Positions 11,657-20,535 of a stretch of 64,000 nt of DNA are shown piece by piece. Below the pieces are notes generated by a model. That model ran no database searches. It was not told the origin of the DNA and worked only from the letters and a program-made list of their open reading frames with translations. Where the stretch lies: the NCBI GenBank assembly GCA_036867785.1, contig CP145418.1, positions 124,001-188,000 of the forward strand, given 5' to 3'. The position numbers were made by a program, and so were the translations under genes. How positions within the stretch are numbered: position 1 is the first letter of the stretch; each line of letters begins with the position of its first letter. The DNA is from Plasmodiophora brassicae (taxonomy: Eukaryota; Endomyxa: Phytomyxea; Phytomyxea; Plasmodiophorida).

Positions 11657-14598
11657 TCACTTCTCGTGCATCCAGCTCTCGTCCTCGGCGTAGACGCGGT
11701 CCCAGACGTCCTATGACACACTTTGGTGAGCGGGCGACAACCGGGGGGTCGTGATACAGTGCAGCGGCGACTACCTTGTCGGACGCGATCGGGGACCCTT
11801 TGATCACCGACAGTCCCGTCCGGTTCATCAGCGCCTTCATGCGGAACCGATGATGCTTCGTACGTTTCTGCAGAGCCAGGCCGACTCAGTCGCCGACGTG
11901 CACGCGCGTTCGTCAGGTGCCATACCCAGAGGACGACCAGCGAGGCGACGGTGCACAGGAACAGGACGATGCTGACCGAGGCCAGTACGTAGACGGACGA
12001 GGGCGTCGAGGAAACAGGACCAGGCGGCATAGTGTGATGCGCGCTGGAACGTTCACGACTGGCCGATGGCGATGGCGTCGATGGCGACAGGGCCGATTTG
12101 GCCATGGCCACACCTTGCGCCAGGGCCATGCTTCCGACGACCACCTTGCCGATCTTCGGCAGGACGCCTACAACATGATAAGGAGGTTGGAGACGACGTA
12201 CCGGGCGGGCGTGGTACCTGGACGTTTGTGTGGAGAGTCTGGGGTCTTCTTGGCGGCCAGCTGCGCCCCCCAGGCCAGGCCGCCAGCCAGCGCGACAGCG
12301 GTCCCGCCAATCCCACCGCCCATCACCTGCCACCACATCAGATATGCGGCCGGCCCCAAACACACATTCCATGGCGACACGCACCCAGTTGGACTTCGCT
12401 TTCTGACGGGCGACCACCTTCTCCAGACGACCCGTCTCGTCTGTCTTATTGTTCAACTCGCCAGCCAGGCGCTCCAGGTCTTTCCGCATGTCGCCCAGGT
12501 TGGTCTCCGTCGCGGTCATCGCCCGATTGTGCCTATCCGCCTCGAGCTGTAACTGGGTCTTCGTGTCGGCCAGCTCCCGACCCAATCGGTTCTCCAAGTC
12601 CGCCTTTTCAGCTAGAAGCCCATCCATGGTCGCCTTGGAGTCGTTGATTGTTCTTTCAAGATGGCCGATTCGGTCCTGCCGCGCCTGAAGACTCTCCTTC
12701 AGGACACTGATCGTCTGATTCAATTCCCGAACGGCTTCGTGTGCCGACCGGGACTCATTCGCAGAGCTGGCGTTCAAGGTCTCAATCATCGTGTGTAGGT
12801 CGCTGATGGTCGCGTTCTTGCTGTGGAGCAGGCGGGTCATCTCCTGCTGGACGTCGACGGCTTTCTTCTTCTCGTTGTTGAGATCCTCGATTGTTCTTTC
12901 AAGCTGGCCAATTTGGTCCAGCCGCGCCTGAAGACTCTGGTCCAGGGCACTGATCGTCTGGTTCAGTTCCCGAACGGCATTCTGTGCCGACAGGGAGTCA
13001 TTCGCAGATTTGGCTTTCAAGGCCTCAATCGTCGTGTGTAGGTTGCTGATGGTCGCATTCTTGCTGTTCACCTCCTGCTCCAGGCCGACAGCTTTGCTCT
13101 TCTCCTTGTTGAGATTGCTGTTCGCCACGAGCAGCGCAGCGCGTTCTTTTAGAAGTTCCTCGTTCAGTTGCTGGAGCTGGCCGTTTACATTACGAACTTG
13201 TTCCTCCAACGCATGCTTCTTCCAGCGGTGATCGTCCAGAGAAGTCACGTACGCGTACATCGTTTCGTCATCGGCAGCCTTCGCTTTGCGCAACAGGTCA
13301 AGCTCGTGTTCCAGGCCAGTAGTCGTGTTCTGATTTTGCTTCGTCAGCTCGTCCAGACGAGCAATTTCGTCCTTCAGTTCGTCTCGTTCCTTTTCCAGTT
13401 CACAAATCGTGCTCCTTAACGTGCTAGCCGTGTTATCCAGCACGGCTATATCGCGGGTCGACTTGCTCAACATTTCCTTGCTCGACTCAAGCTCCTTCTT
13501 CATCGTTTCCAGTTCGCCTGCCGTGGCGTTCAACCGGAGGTCACCCTCCCTCATCAAGTGTGCCAAGTTGTCACGTTCAGCTTCGATTTCCGCGAGCTGT
13601 TCGGTTCGCGTCTGAACACGCGTTTCCGCCTTCTGCAGCGTCACCGACTTGAGCTCAACGTCGAACAACAGCTTCTTCATTGCCGCGTCCTGTCTCGCGG
13701 TCCGGTTTGCTTGCTCGTCTGCCTTGGTCGTCAACGTTTGCACTTCAGCGTTACGTTGTTCAATCAGCGCGTTGACGTCATTCAACTTGGCGGCAATTTC
13801 ATCGCATTGCACCTTGTGCTGAGTTGTCATGTTGTCGAGCTGGCCCCGGACCTCCAGCAGGTCGGCTAGTAGTGAACGGACGCGAGCTTCGTAGGACTCG
13901 ATGGACCGCCGGCGATGTGCCATGCTTAAGGTTTTCAGGAATACAGCCAACCGGAGACGGGCATTGCGCCCCCTGAGATCAGCGACATCAGTCTCTCGGG
14001 TCTCGCGCTCCGATGCCAGTGCCTGCATGGCATGGCGCAGGGCGTCGACGGCGCGTTCGATGGCCGCATTCGCGTCGATGCAAACGCCGACCGCACCACT
14101 CGCCGAGACAACCACACCAGAGCACGCGTCCAGCGCCTCAAGATCATACTGCAAGGCGTCATATCTCTGTGATCCATGGCTTTCGTTCCGCAAGCAGCAG
14201 CTGGTATTGGCAATCTTGGCAGCAAGGTCCGACTTCACAGTGTCCAGCTGGCGGAGCACCTGCTGGAACATCAGCGTGCGGTTGCCCGAACTTGGGCCGG
14301 AAGAACTGTTCCCAGGCAGGCCGTCGAGTTCCCGATTCAGGAGCTCGATCGACTCTTTGAGCACGACGCCGAGCATGTTCAAGGCCGTGCTCGTTTGCCG
14401 GGCGTGCTCGGGTAGGTCTTCCTCCTCCCACTCCTTCTCATCGGGCACGGTCGTTGGCACAGCATCCAGCGTATTGCCTTCGCCGTCCGCGGCCTCGTCA
14501 GCATTCTTCACAGCTTCACGCTTGCCACCCGCGCCGAGCGTACTTTTACCTGCGCCAGTTTCCGACATGGCCAGAGAGTGGCTTGGCTCGTGAACCAT
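11657..14598 (-). CDS. Large coiled-coil membrane protein
   Basis: Model: exons 12385-14598, 12218-12326, 11926-12167, 11775-11867 and 11657-11711; introns 50-64 nt; about 903 residues. The start is 14598, or 14568 (MSETGAGKS). An acidic N-terminus precedes about 550 residues of heptad-like coiled coil with many N-glycosylation sequons (NTS, NQT, NAT and NDS), which implies a luminal or extracellular rod. A 75-residue unit is tandemly duplicated near the end of the rod. The C-terminus holds glycine-rich hydrophobic helices (VMGGGIGGTAVALAGGLAWG, GKVVVGSMALAQGVAMAK) and a strong TM (LASVSIVLFLCTVASLVVLW), then a short basic tail. An unspliced frame runs through several introns without a stop, but the family plan and splice phases favour splicing. 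The last three exons might form a separate gene starting at MPPGPVSS. Confidence 0.65.
12600..13070 (-). repeat. Tandem duplication within the coiled-coil gene
   Basis: Two units of about 225 bp, near 12845-13070 and 12602-12826, encode near-identical coiled-coil modules. Both contain SKNATIS, a run of 'LHT.IE.L', then SAN, AVRELNQTIS and SLQAR. The copies differ by scattered substitutions, so the duplication is not recent but is still easily recognised. Confidence 0.75.
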
Positions 14599-14836
14599 CG
14601 GGTCCGGCGCTGGATTCCTACCCTACAGCCACCGCACGGCTATCAGCTTGCCATACAAATTCGAGGCGAAGCGTGCAGTGCATACCGAATGCGAAGCGCC
14701 GGCGGCGTGCTGAATGGGTCCCGACTCCGCGTTCTCGTTCCTGTGGGGCGTCCCCCCGACAGCATTCCTCCCGGAACTGGTATAGCCGTGCTGCGATGCA
14801 GAGGGCTGTAATACGGAAATCATCAGTCGAATCGAA

Positions 14837-15022
14837 TCAAGGGACCATTGGCAATCGACGGCGTACAGAATCGACTTGTTGCCGCCTGGTTCTTCCCTTA
14901 TTGCGACGCTACGTTGGACGGTCAGATCCGATCGGTGGCAAAACAGCGCTCCAGGGTACCCCGGCATCGGCAATCATGCCGACCATCAGAAAGCCAACGA
15001 CAACGAGCAGGACACGCGACAT
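14837..15022 (-). CDS. Small secreted basic peptide (possible)
   Basis: A clean signal peptide (MSRVLLVVVGFLMVGMIADA) starts at 15022. With a 51-nt GT-AG intron (14909-14959) it continues as a 23-residue basic peptide (RRNKGRTRRQ...) to a TGA at 14837. Unspliced, it would instead end at 14909 after PPIGSDRPT. Either way the mature peptide is under 25 residues. It lies just upstream of the large coiled-coil gene on the same strand. No homology is recognised. The signal peptide could also belong to a longer gene with a different intron. Confidence 0.35.
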
Positions 15023-15710
15023 CCTCAATCGGTTGCTCTGCAAACGTCCCCGCTGTGCCCGCGCAAACTCACAATGGCGAGGGTCGGCAACCAAACCCTG
15101 GTGGTCCACCAGTTCCCGTGCAGCCGCTGCGCTGGATTTAGACTTTAGCGCCGGCACCGACCTATTTTTAGGCCACGACTGCGTCCACCCCTCGAAGGGC
15201 TGAACCCATCATGCCCGCTCGATCCAGGCCTCCACTGCCCATCGGCACAGCGGCATCCTGACACTACATTCGACGCAACACGTACACCGTCCCTTTCCCC
15301 ATTAGCAACCGCCCCGTATACCATCGTCGATACGTCGCCTGGTATGACACCAGCAGCAGAACAAACGGTCATCGTGTTTGTCCGATGCGCGCGCGACAGG
15401 GTCTACGTAGACGTCAGCGCCCCAGATGGAAACACGGGTCAATGTTTGGATTCAGGGGGGGACACTCGCAACCTCACTCTGGCGCGGCCTACCGTACCGA
15501 GCCGCCAGCCGTGCCGCAGTCCCGGGGGTCCGGACTGCGCGTCCGCACTCTGGCGGCCCGTTATTCCCGACGCCAACCACCAGCCTTGTGCAGCCACGTT
15601 CCGCCCCATCATGGTAGTCGCGCCTGTCGCCAGTGTGACGCACGACGCGCGCTGACCGTTTGTGATGGGTGAAGCAGGGCCCTCCGCTGGGCGACACGCC
15701 GACGCCAACG
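15023..15710. other. Intergenic spacer
   Basis: About 690 bp with several overlapping short frames on both strands and no coding pattern or splice support. No repeat or RNA gene was seen. Confidence 0.35.
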
Positions 15711-16145
15711 ATGTCTGGCTTCCGAGCGGTACAGCCGCAGTTATCGGTATCCGATCCGGGCCGCCGCCACCGTGACGACAGCGAGCGCCGCAAGCTGCGC
15801 ACCGAGCACTGGGTGCCCTACGACAACACGCACCTGGCCGCCACGGCTGGGTACGCTCACGAACCTGACGAGTTCGACCTAGTACCGCCGGTGACGACCG
15901 GCCACCACGAGCCGATGTCGTTCACCATGCCGCCGCCCGCGTTCCTGACCACGCCGATCGACGACGACGACTGCGAGGAAGTCGTCATCGAGACGAGGAC
16001 CACGTGCAGCAGGCTCCTGCGCGATGTCATCAGCGCCGAGAAGGCCGCCAGGGAGCGCCAGCGCCGGCAACGCGACGTCATCGTCGTCAGCGATACGGTC
16101 GAGTCCGACGCCACCGACGATGACGTCGTACTGGACGCGTCATAA
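15711..16145 (+). CDS. Hypothetical hydrophilic protein
   Basis: The 144-residue protein starts at the first in-frame ATG (MSGFRAVQPQLSV); a GTG at 15669 is the only earlier candidate start. It is strongly charged, with no signal peptide or membrane helix. An acidic patch (TTPIDDDDCEEVVIE) precedes an arginine-rich helix (RLLRDVISAEKAARERQRRQR) and an acidic C-terminus (SDATDDDVVLDAS). It is likely cytosolic or nuclear and partly disordered. I recognise no family. It converges on the seven-TM gene, 65 bp away. Confidence 0.55.
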   Translation: MSGFRAVQPQLSVSDPGRRHRDDSERRKLRTEHWVPYDNTHLAATAGYAHEPDEFDLVPPVTTGHHEPMSFTMPPPAFLTTPIDDDDCEEVVIETRTTCSRLLRDVISAEKAARERQRRQRDVIVVSDTVESDATDDDVVLDAS

Positions 16146-16210
16146 CCGTCCAGTACGCCGCTCCCGTCGTATTCTATACAGCGCTTCGGCTGCCGGGCAA
16201 ACCCGCCAGT

Positions 16211-17741
16211 TTACTTGCTGAACCGGGACAGGACGTTGACGAGGCGGGCGTGGACTTCGCCTGCGCTGGTGCTCATCGGATGTCGTCGCCCGGGTCGGAA
16301 CATGGCCGTCCGGAAGGCACTGTCGAGGGCGCGCCCGTTGTTGATCAGGGCCCAGACCAGGGTGAACCCGGTGGGCGTGAACACATAATCCAAGGAGATG
16401 CCCATGACGGCCGTGCCGGCGCAGTACATGAGCATGGACAGCGACATGCCCAGGGCGCACCAGCTCAGCCGTCTGAGCAGGTGATCCACGGACGCGTCGT
16501 GGCCAGCAGCACCGCCGACGCTCGATTGGATCGTGTGCGCCGTCCGATAGTACTGGGTCAGGCCCAACAGGACGTGCGACCCGACGACGAATTGCAGGAG
16601 GAACATGGTCGTCGAGGCGCCGATCATGAGCATTGGCGGGTAATAGTACAAGGCGAAGCAGACCGACATGGACGTGTCCAGGATGATGGGGACCAGGCAG
16701 AGCAGCACGCTGATGGAGCGGTACTCGCCACAGATGATGCGGGAGATGACGGACGGCTGCCTACCAGGGAGGATATCGTGGAACTTGTTGAACCAGACCG
16801 ATGCGGAGGCTAGTGACGCCACGAAGCTCCACCCGCCGAACAGCGTCGTGAAGTACCCGAGCAAGGGCGCCGAGACGTTGGGCGTGCTCTGGTACCCGCC
16901 AACAAGCAGAATGACGCCCGGCAGCAGCGACGAAAACATTTCAACGGCAAGAATGGCGTGCGCCAACCTGAGGCGCGCTCTGATGAACGCCAACCAGTAA
17001 CGCAACGTCCGTCGACGACCTGGCTCGGCGTAGAAGTCCTCATTAATGATGGCGACGTGCCAAACGAGGAATATGACGGCAAACACGCCAGATGCGATCA
17101 AGCAGGCGCCGGGAACCGCCCGTACGAAGACCTGGTACTGCCACGAGGCGAACGCCGGGCCAAACACGTTCTCGTCCGGGAAGGCGGTCACGTTGACGGG
17201 CGCTGTTCCAGAGGCGAGCGCACCGTACAGATCCGTGCTGGGTTCGATCTGCAAACAGAGCATTGGCAGGTGCCTTGTCCGGGCACCTTTGGTACCGTCA
17301 TGCCAGTAGATGCTATTGCTCGGCGTCTGGCCAAAGATGGGCACTGCATCGAGCATTAGCCAGATGCCGCAGGGCTAGCAGTGATAAGGACTCACACATC
17401 AGCACAAGGGCGCCGCTAGAGTACATGTTCAAGTAGCCGGTTTCAGGAGAGCATGACATGGCTGACACGGCGTCAGTAGATGCTAACACGAGACGGCGGG
17501 CAACAAGGTCCTTCGGAATGGTGGCCCGGTTGCAAAGGTCGACGTTGGACAAGACCACCATCTCGCCCGTGATGTGCACAAAGCGGTCCTCCGGCTGCGG
17601 GCCAACAAACGAGGTCAGCGTGGCGGCGTACAACGTGGCACCGTCGATCAGCGGATTGGACGCCGACCAGAAGGTGACGGACGCAGACGCGACGTCCGTG
17701 CGCAGCGCCAGGAACGCCACGGCGGCGACGACCCATTCCAT
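16211..17741 (-). CDS. Seven-TM receptor-like protein
   Basis: Exons 17396-17741 and 16211-17343 are joined by a 52-nt intron with a strong GTGAGT donor; 492 residues. A signal peptide (MEWVVAAVAFLALRTDVASA) precedes an ectodomain of about 160 residues with an N-glycosylation sequon (NVT). Seven hydrophobic helices follow, starting near GACLIASGVFAVIFLVW and ending near FTLVWALINNGRALDSAF. A short cytosolic tail ends RLVNVLSRFSK. The topology, an extracellular N-terminus followed by seven helices, is that of a G-protein-coupled receptor. I cannot place it in a named class, since no DRY or NPxxY motif is evident. It could signal through the G-alpha encoded at 2.5-3.8 kb; that link is inference. 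Confidence 0.75.
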
Positions 17742-17858
17742 CGCCCGGGCAGGTGGTGCGCTCTAAGGTACCACCTTATGCGTCGACGGACGAAGTGTAC
17801 CTGCTGCTCTCCCGATCGACCCCCTCATGTGCGGGTACGTGACCCACATAGACAGCAG

Positions 17859-18052
17859 AGACCTGCATCGCAACGGGCACTGCGGGACTGCAGCGGCGAC
17901 GTAGCAGAGCTGCATTTCAATGGGCACTGTTGGGATGCAGCGGCGGCGTAACAGAGCTGCAGAGCAATGGGCACTGTTGGGCTGCAGCGGCGACGTAGTA
18001 GAGCCAGAGCTGCATCGCATCGGGCACTGAGGGACTGCAGCGCAGCGGCGCA
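17859..18052. repeat. Minisatellite, about 46-bp unit, four copies
   Basis: Four degenerate head-to-tail copies share a core of 'GAGCTGCAT..CAA.GGGCACTG', then 'GGGxTGCAGCGGCG'. The array lies between the divergent seven-TM and PPR starts. It keeps an open frame upstream of the PPR start, but I treat it as 5' non-coding. Confidence 0.75.
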
Positions 18053-18104
18053 GTTGGCGGCGGACCCCCCTCCCCCCTCCCCCGCCCGTTGCGGCCCGCT
18101 CGCG

Positions 18105-20489
18105 ATGTCGAGGCGATCATCCCTGGCGGCCCGTGCCATTGGTTGCTGCGGTCGCCGGCCCAGGCGGTCCCTGCATACGCCGGCACCGGTCGTCACGCAT
18201 CCGGTGGCGCCGCCTCGGAAGCTGTTCGAGGCGTTCCTGGTGCGGCCGACCGCGTGCCTGGCGGTCCTGTCGCTACGCCAGGAGGACGACCCGAACCGCG
18301 GATGGGCCATCTTCGAGCGCATGGTCGAGTCCGGCATCGATATCGACGAGAAATTCTTCCAGACGATGATGACGTTCTGCAAGCAGCGCCTGCCGACGAA
18401 GGCACCGCAGGTCCTCAGCGCCGCCCTTGATCGGCGCATTCCCATCAACGCGACCCTGTTCTCGAAATTCCTCTGGGCGTGCCGCAAGGCGGCGCCACCG
18501 ATGCTGTGGCAAGCTCTCGATATGTACTCGAAATGCGGTGTGCGGTCGCCCGACATCATCTTCCAGCTTGCCAACATCTGCCGGATGTCGCGCTGCCCCA
18601 CAACGGCCCTGTTCCTCGTCCAGGACGCGATCGAAAACAACGTCGACATCGACCTGAAGCTAATGTCCCTGTTCGCCGCGTGCTGTGCCGAATCCCTGTG
18701 CACCCGGGCGGCTGACACTGCCGAGCGGCTGCTCGACCTCGTCCGATCGAAGCGCATCGGCCCGTACCATAACCACGAGCTCTACTGCAACTTGCTCAAG
18801 GCGCTTGTGGCGCAGGACCGGTTCGACGCCGCCGTGAACGCGCTCGACCTGCTGGATTCGATCGGGTTTCCTCCTGCCATGCAGGCGTTCACGCTCGTCC
18901 TGTCGGCGCTGGCCAAGAGCGGCAACGTCCAGCAAGCGTTGACGGTCTTCCGCACGATGGTCGATCGAGGCATTCGAGTGGACACGCCCGCGCTGGCCTG
19001 TCTCGTTGCTGCGTGTGGTCGCGCTGCTCAACTGGACGCCGTCCAGGAGATCCATGAATACGTCCGGGACAACGAGCTCGTGCTGAACGACCTGGTCGTC
19101 AGCGCGTTGATATCGGCGTATGCCAACTGTGGCGATCTGGAGGCGGCGGCAGGCGCCTTCGCTGAGCGGTGTACGACGTCGGACCCGCACGGCGACGTGT
19201 TCAACTCGATGATATCGGCCTACTGCAAGCATGGGAAGGTGGCGGAGGCGCGCTCCGTGTTCGACCGGCTCCCGGCGCCAACGATCGAGTCGTGCAATGC
19301 CGTCGTATCGGCCCTTGTCAAGGACGATCGCGTGTCTGAAGCGATGCCCTACTTTCGCGTCATGACCGGGCTGAGTGCGAAACCCGATGTGCCTTGGTTC
19401 GTTCGCCTCATCAACGCCTGCGACCGTTGCTTCGAAGCGTCGTCCGCAACGGTCCTGTACGGATTCGCGAAATCCAGCGGCATGGTAGGCAGCGACAAGG
19501 TCGCCAGCGCGTTCATTGCAGCGTACGCTGCCTGCTGTCACGTCGACCGGGCGTACGATGTGTTTGCGGATCGGTGCGCCCATTCGGTCCCGGGCGTCCC
19601 CGTTTTCGACTCGATGATTGCCGGGTTCGCCCAGCACGGCATGCTCGACGAGGCGCTGGACGCGTTCAATCGCCTCAAGGAGTCGAGGGTGCGCCCGACC
19701 CAGACGACCTTGGTCGGCCTGCTGACCGCCTGCAGCAACGCTGGGGCCGACATGGATCATGTCGAGGCGCTCGTCTCGGAATTCGCATCGACCTGGCGCA
19801 TCAACGTGAACCACAACGGCCACCTGGTCGAGTTGCAAGCTAGGGCCGGCGATCTGGACGCAGCGGAAGCGTTAGCGAGGTCGGGCGACCCGAGCCTGGC
19901 GTCCTGGATGAGCGTGTTGCGCGGGTGCTGGAAGCATGGGGACGAGAAGCGTGCGGGACGCTGCCTGAAACGCGTGCTGGCCCTTCCCGATGACGGTGCC
20001 GCGCGCGGGCACATGTCAGCGCTGACGATGATGCTGGAGGTCGTTCCGGATACGAGGACGTCGATGCGGAAGCAGATCGAGCGGAAGATGGCCGACCTGG
20101 GGCAGGGCGAGCGCCGCGTTGTCCTCCAGTTGCCGGATCGGTCGTTGCGGGTGTCATCTGCCGACGAACGGTTCTGCAACGACCCGGTGGTCCTAGAACA
20201 GCACCTGGGCCTGCTCGGCCGTCTGCAGGGCCGGGGCCACTCGCCTGACTCGAAGACCGAACGCGACCTGTCCCGGATTGAAGTCGTCGCGCTGGCGCAC
20301 GCCCTGGCGACGTTGCAGGCCGAACGCGAAACGCCTGTTCGCCTGTCGCTGGACACGAGGATACGCCGAGATACCCACGCCGTGTTCAACCTGGCATCGC
20401 AGGCCTACCAACGGTCCATCTACGTTCGCGATCCAGGCCGCATCCATCGCTTCCATCAAGGGCAGTGCGCGTGCGACGACTACTGGTGA
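18105..20489 (+). CDS. PPR protein with C-terminal DYW domain (degenerate active site)
   Basis: Intronless, 794 residues from the ATG that opens a mitochondrial-type presequence (MSRRSSLAARAIGCCGRR, basic and without acids). Frames upstream cross the minisatellite and are rejected. About 14 pentatricopeptide repeats of mixed P/L/S type follow (for example NLLKALVAQDRFDAAVNAL and NSMISAYCKHGKVAEARSVF). Then come an E-like region and a DYW domain that ends exactly in DDYW. In plants these proteins bind organellar RNA and deaminate C to U. Here the terminal zinc site (HRFHQG, CAC) is kept. The catalytic zinc residues are not: the plant HSE position reads EVV, and CxxCH reads RRDTH. It is thus probably an RNA-binding protein without deaminase activity, acting in mitochondria. 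Confidence 0.92.
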   Translation: MSRRSSLAARAIGCCGRRPRRSLHTPAPVVTHPVAPPRKLFEAFLVRPTACLAVLSLRQEDDPNRGWAIFERMVESGIDIDEKFFQTMMTFCKQRLPTKAPQVLSAALDRRIPINATLFSKFLWACRKAAPPMLWQALDMYSKCGVRSPDIIFQLANICRMSRCPTTALFLVQDAIENNVDIDLKLMSLFAACCAESLCTRAADTAERLLDLVRSKRIGPYHNHELYCNLLKALVAQDRFDAAVNALDLLDSIGFPPAMQAFTLVLSALAKSGNVQQALTVFRTMVDRGIRVDTPALACLVAACGRAAQLDAVQEIHEYVRDNELVLNDLVVSALISAYANCGDLEAAAGAFAERCTTSDPHGDVFNSMISAYCKHGKVAEARSVFDRLPAPTIESCNAVVSALVKDDRVSEAMPYFRVMTGLSAKPDVPWFVRLINACDRCFEASSATVLYGFAKSSGMVGSDKVASAFIAAYAACCHVDRAYDVFADRCAHSVPGVPVFDSMIAGFAQHGMLDEALDAFNRLKESRVRPTQTTLVGLLTACSNAGADMDHVEALVSEFASTWRINVNHNGHLVELQARAGDLDAAEALARSGDPSLASWMSVLRGCWKHGDEKRAGRCLKRVLALPDDGAARGHMSALTMMLEVVPDTRTSMRKQIERKMADLGQGERRVVLQLPDRSLRVSSADERFCNDPVVLEQHLGLLGRLQGRGHSPDSKTERDLSRIEVVALAHALATLQAERETPVRLSLDTRIRRDTHAVFNLASQAYQRSIYVRDPGRIHRFHQGQCACDDYW

Positions 20490-20535
20490 GACGCTGGTAA
20501 ACAATCGCATAGCAACAGGTCGGACGGAGGCCAGG

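Noticed and set aside
12053-12552. Overlapping frames around 12.0-12.5 kb on both strands
   Set aside because: They are explained by two short introns in the large coiled-coil gene and its antisense shadow.
17967-18104. N-terminal extension of the PPR protein through the minisatellite
   Set aside because: It encodes repeat DNA and would bury the mitochondrial presequence that starts at 18105.
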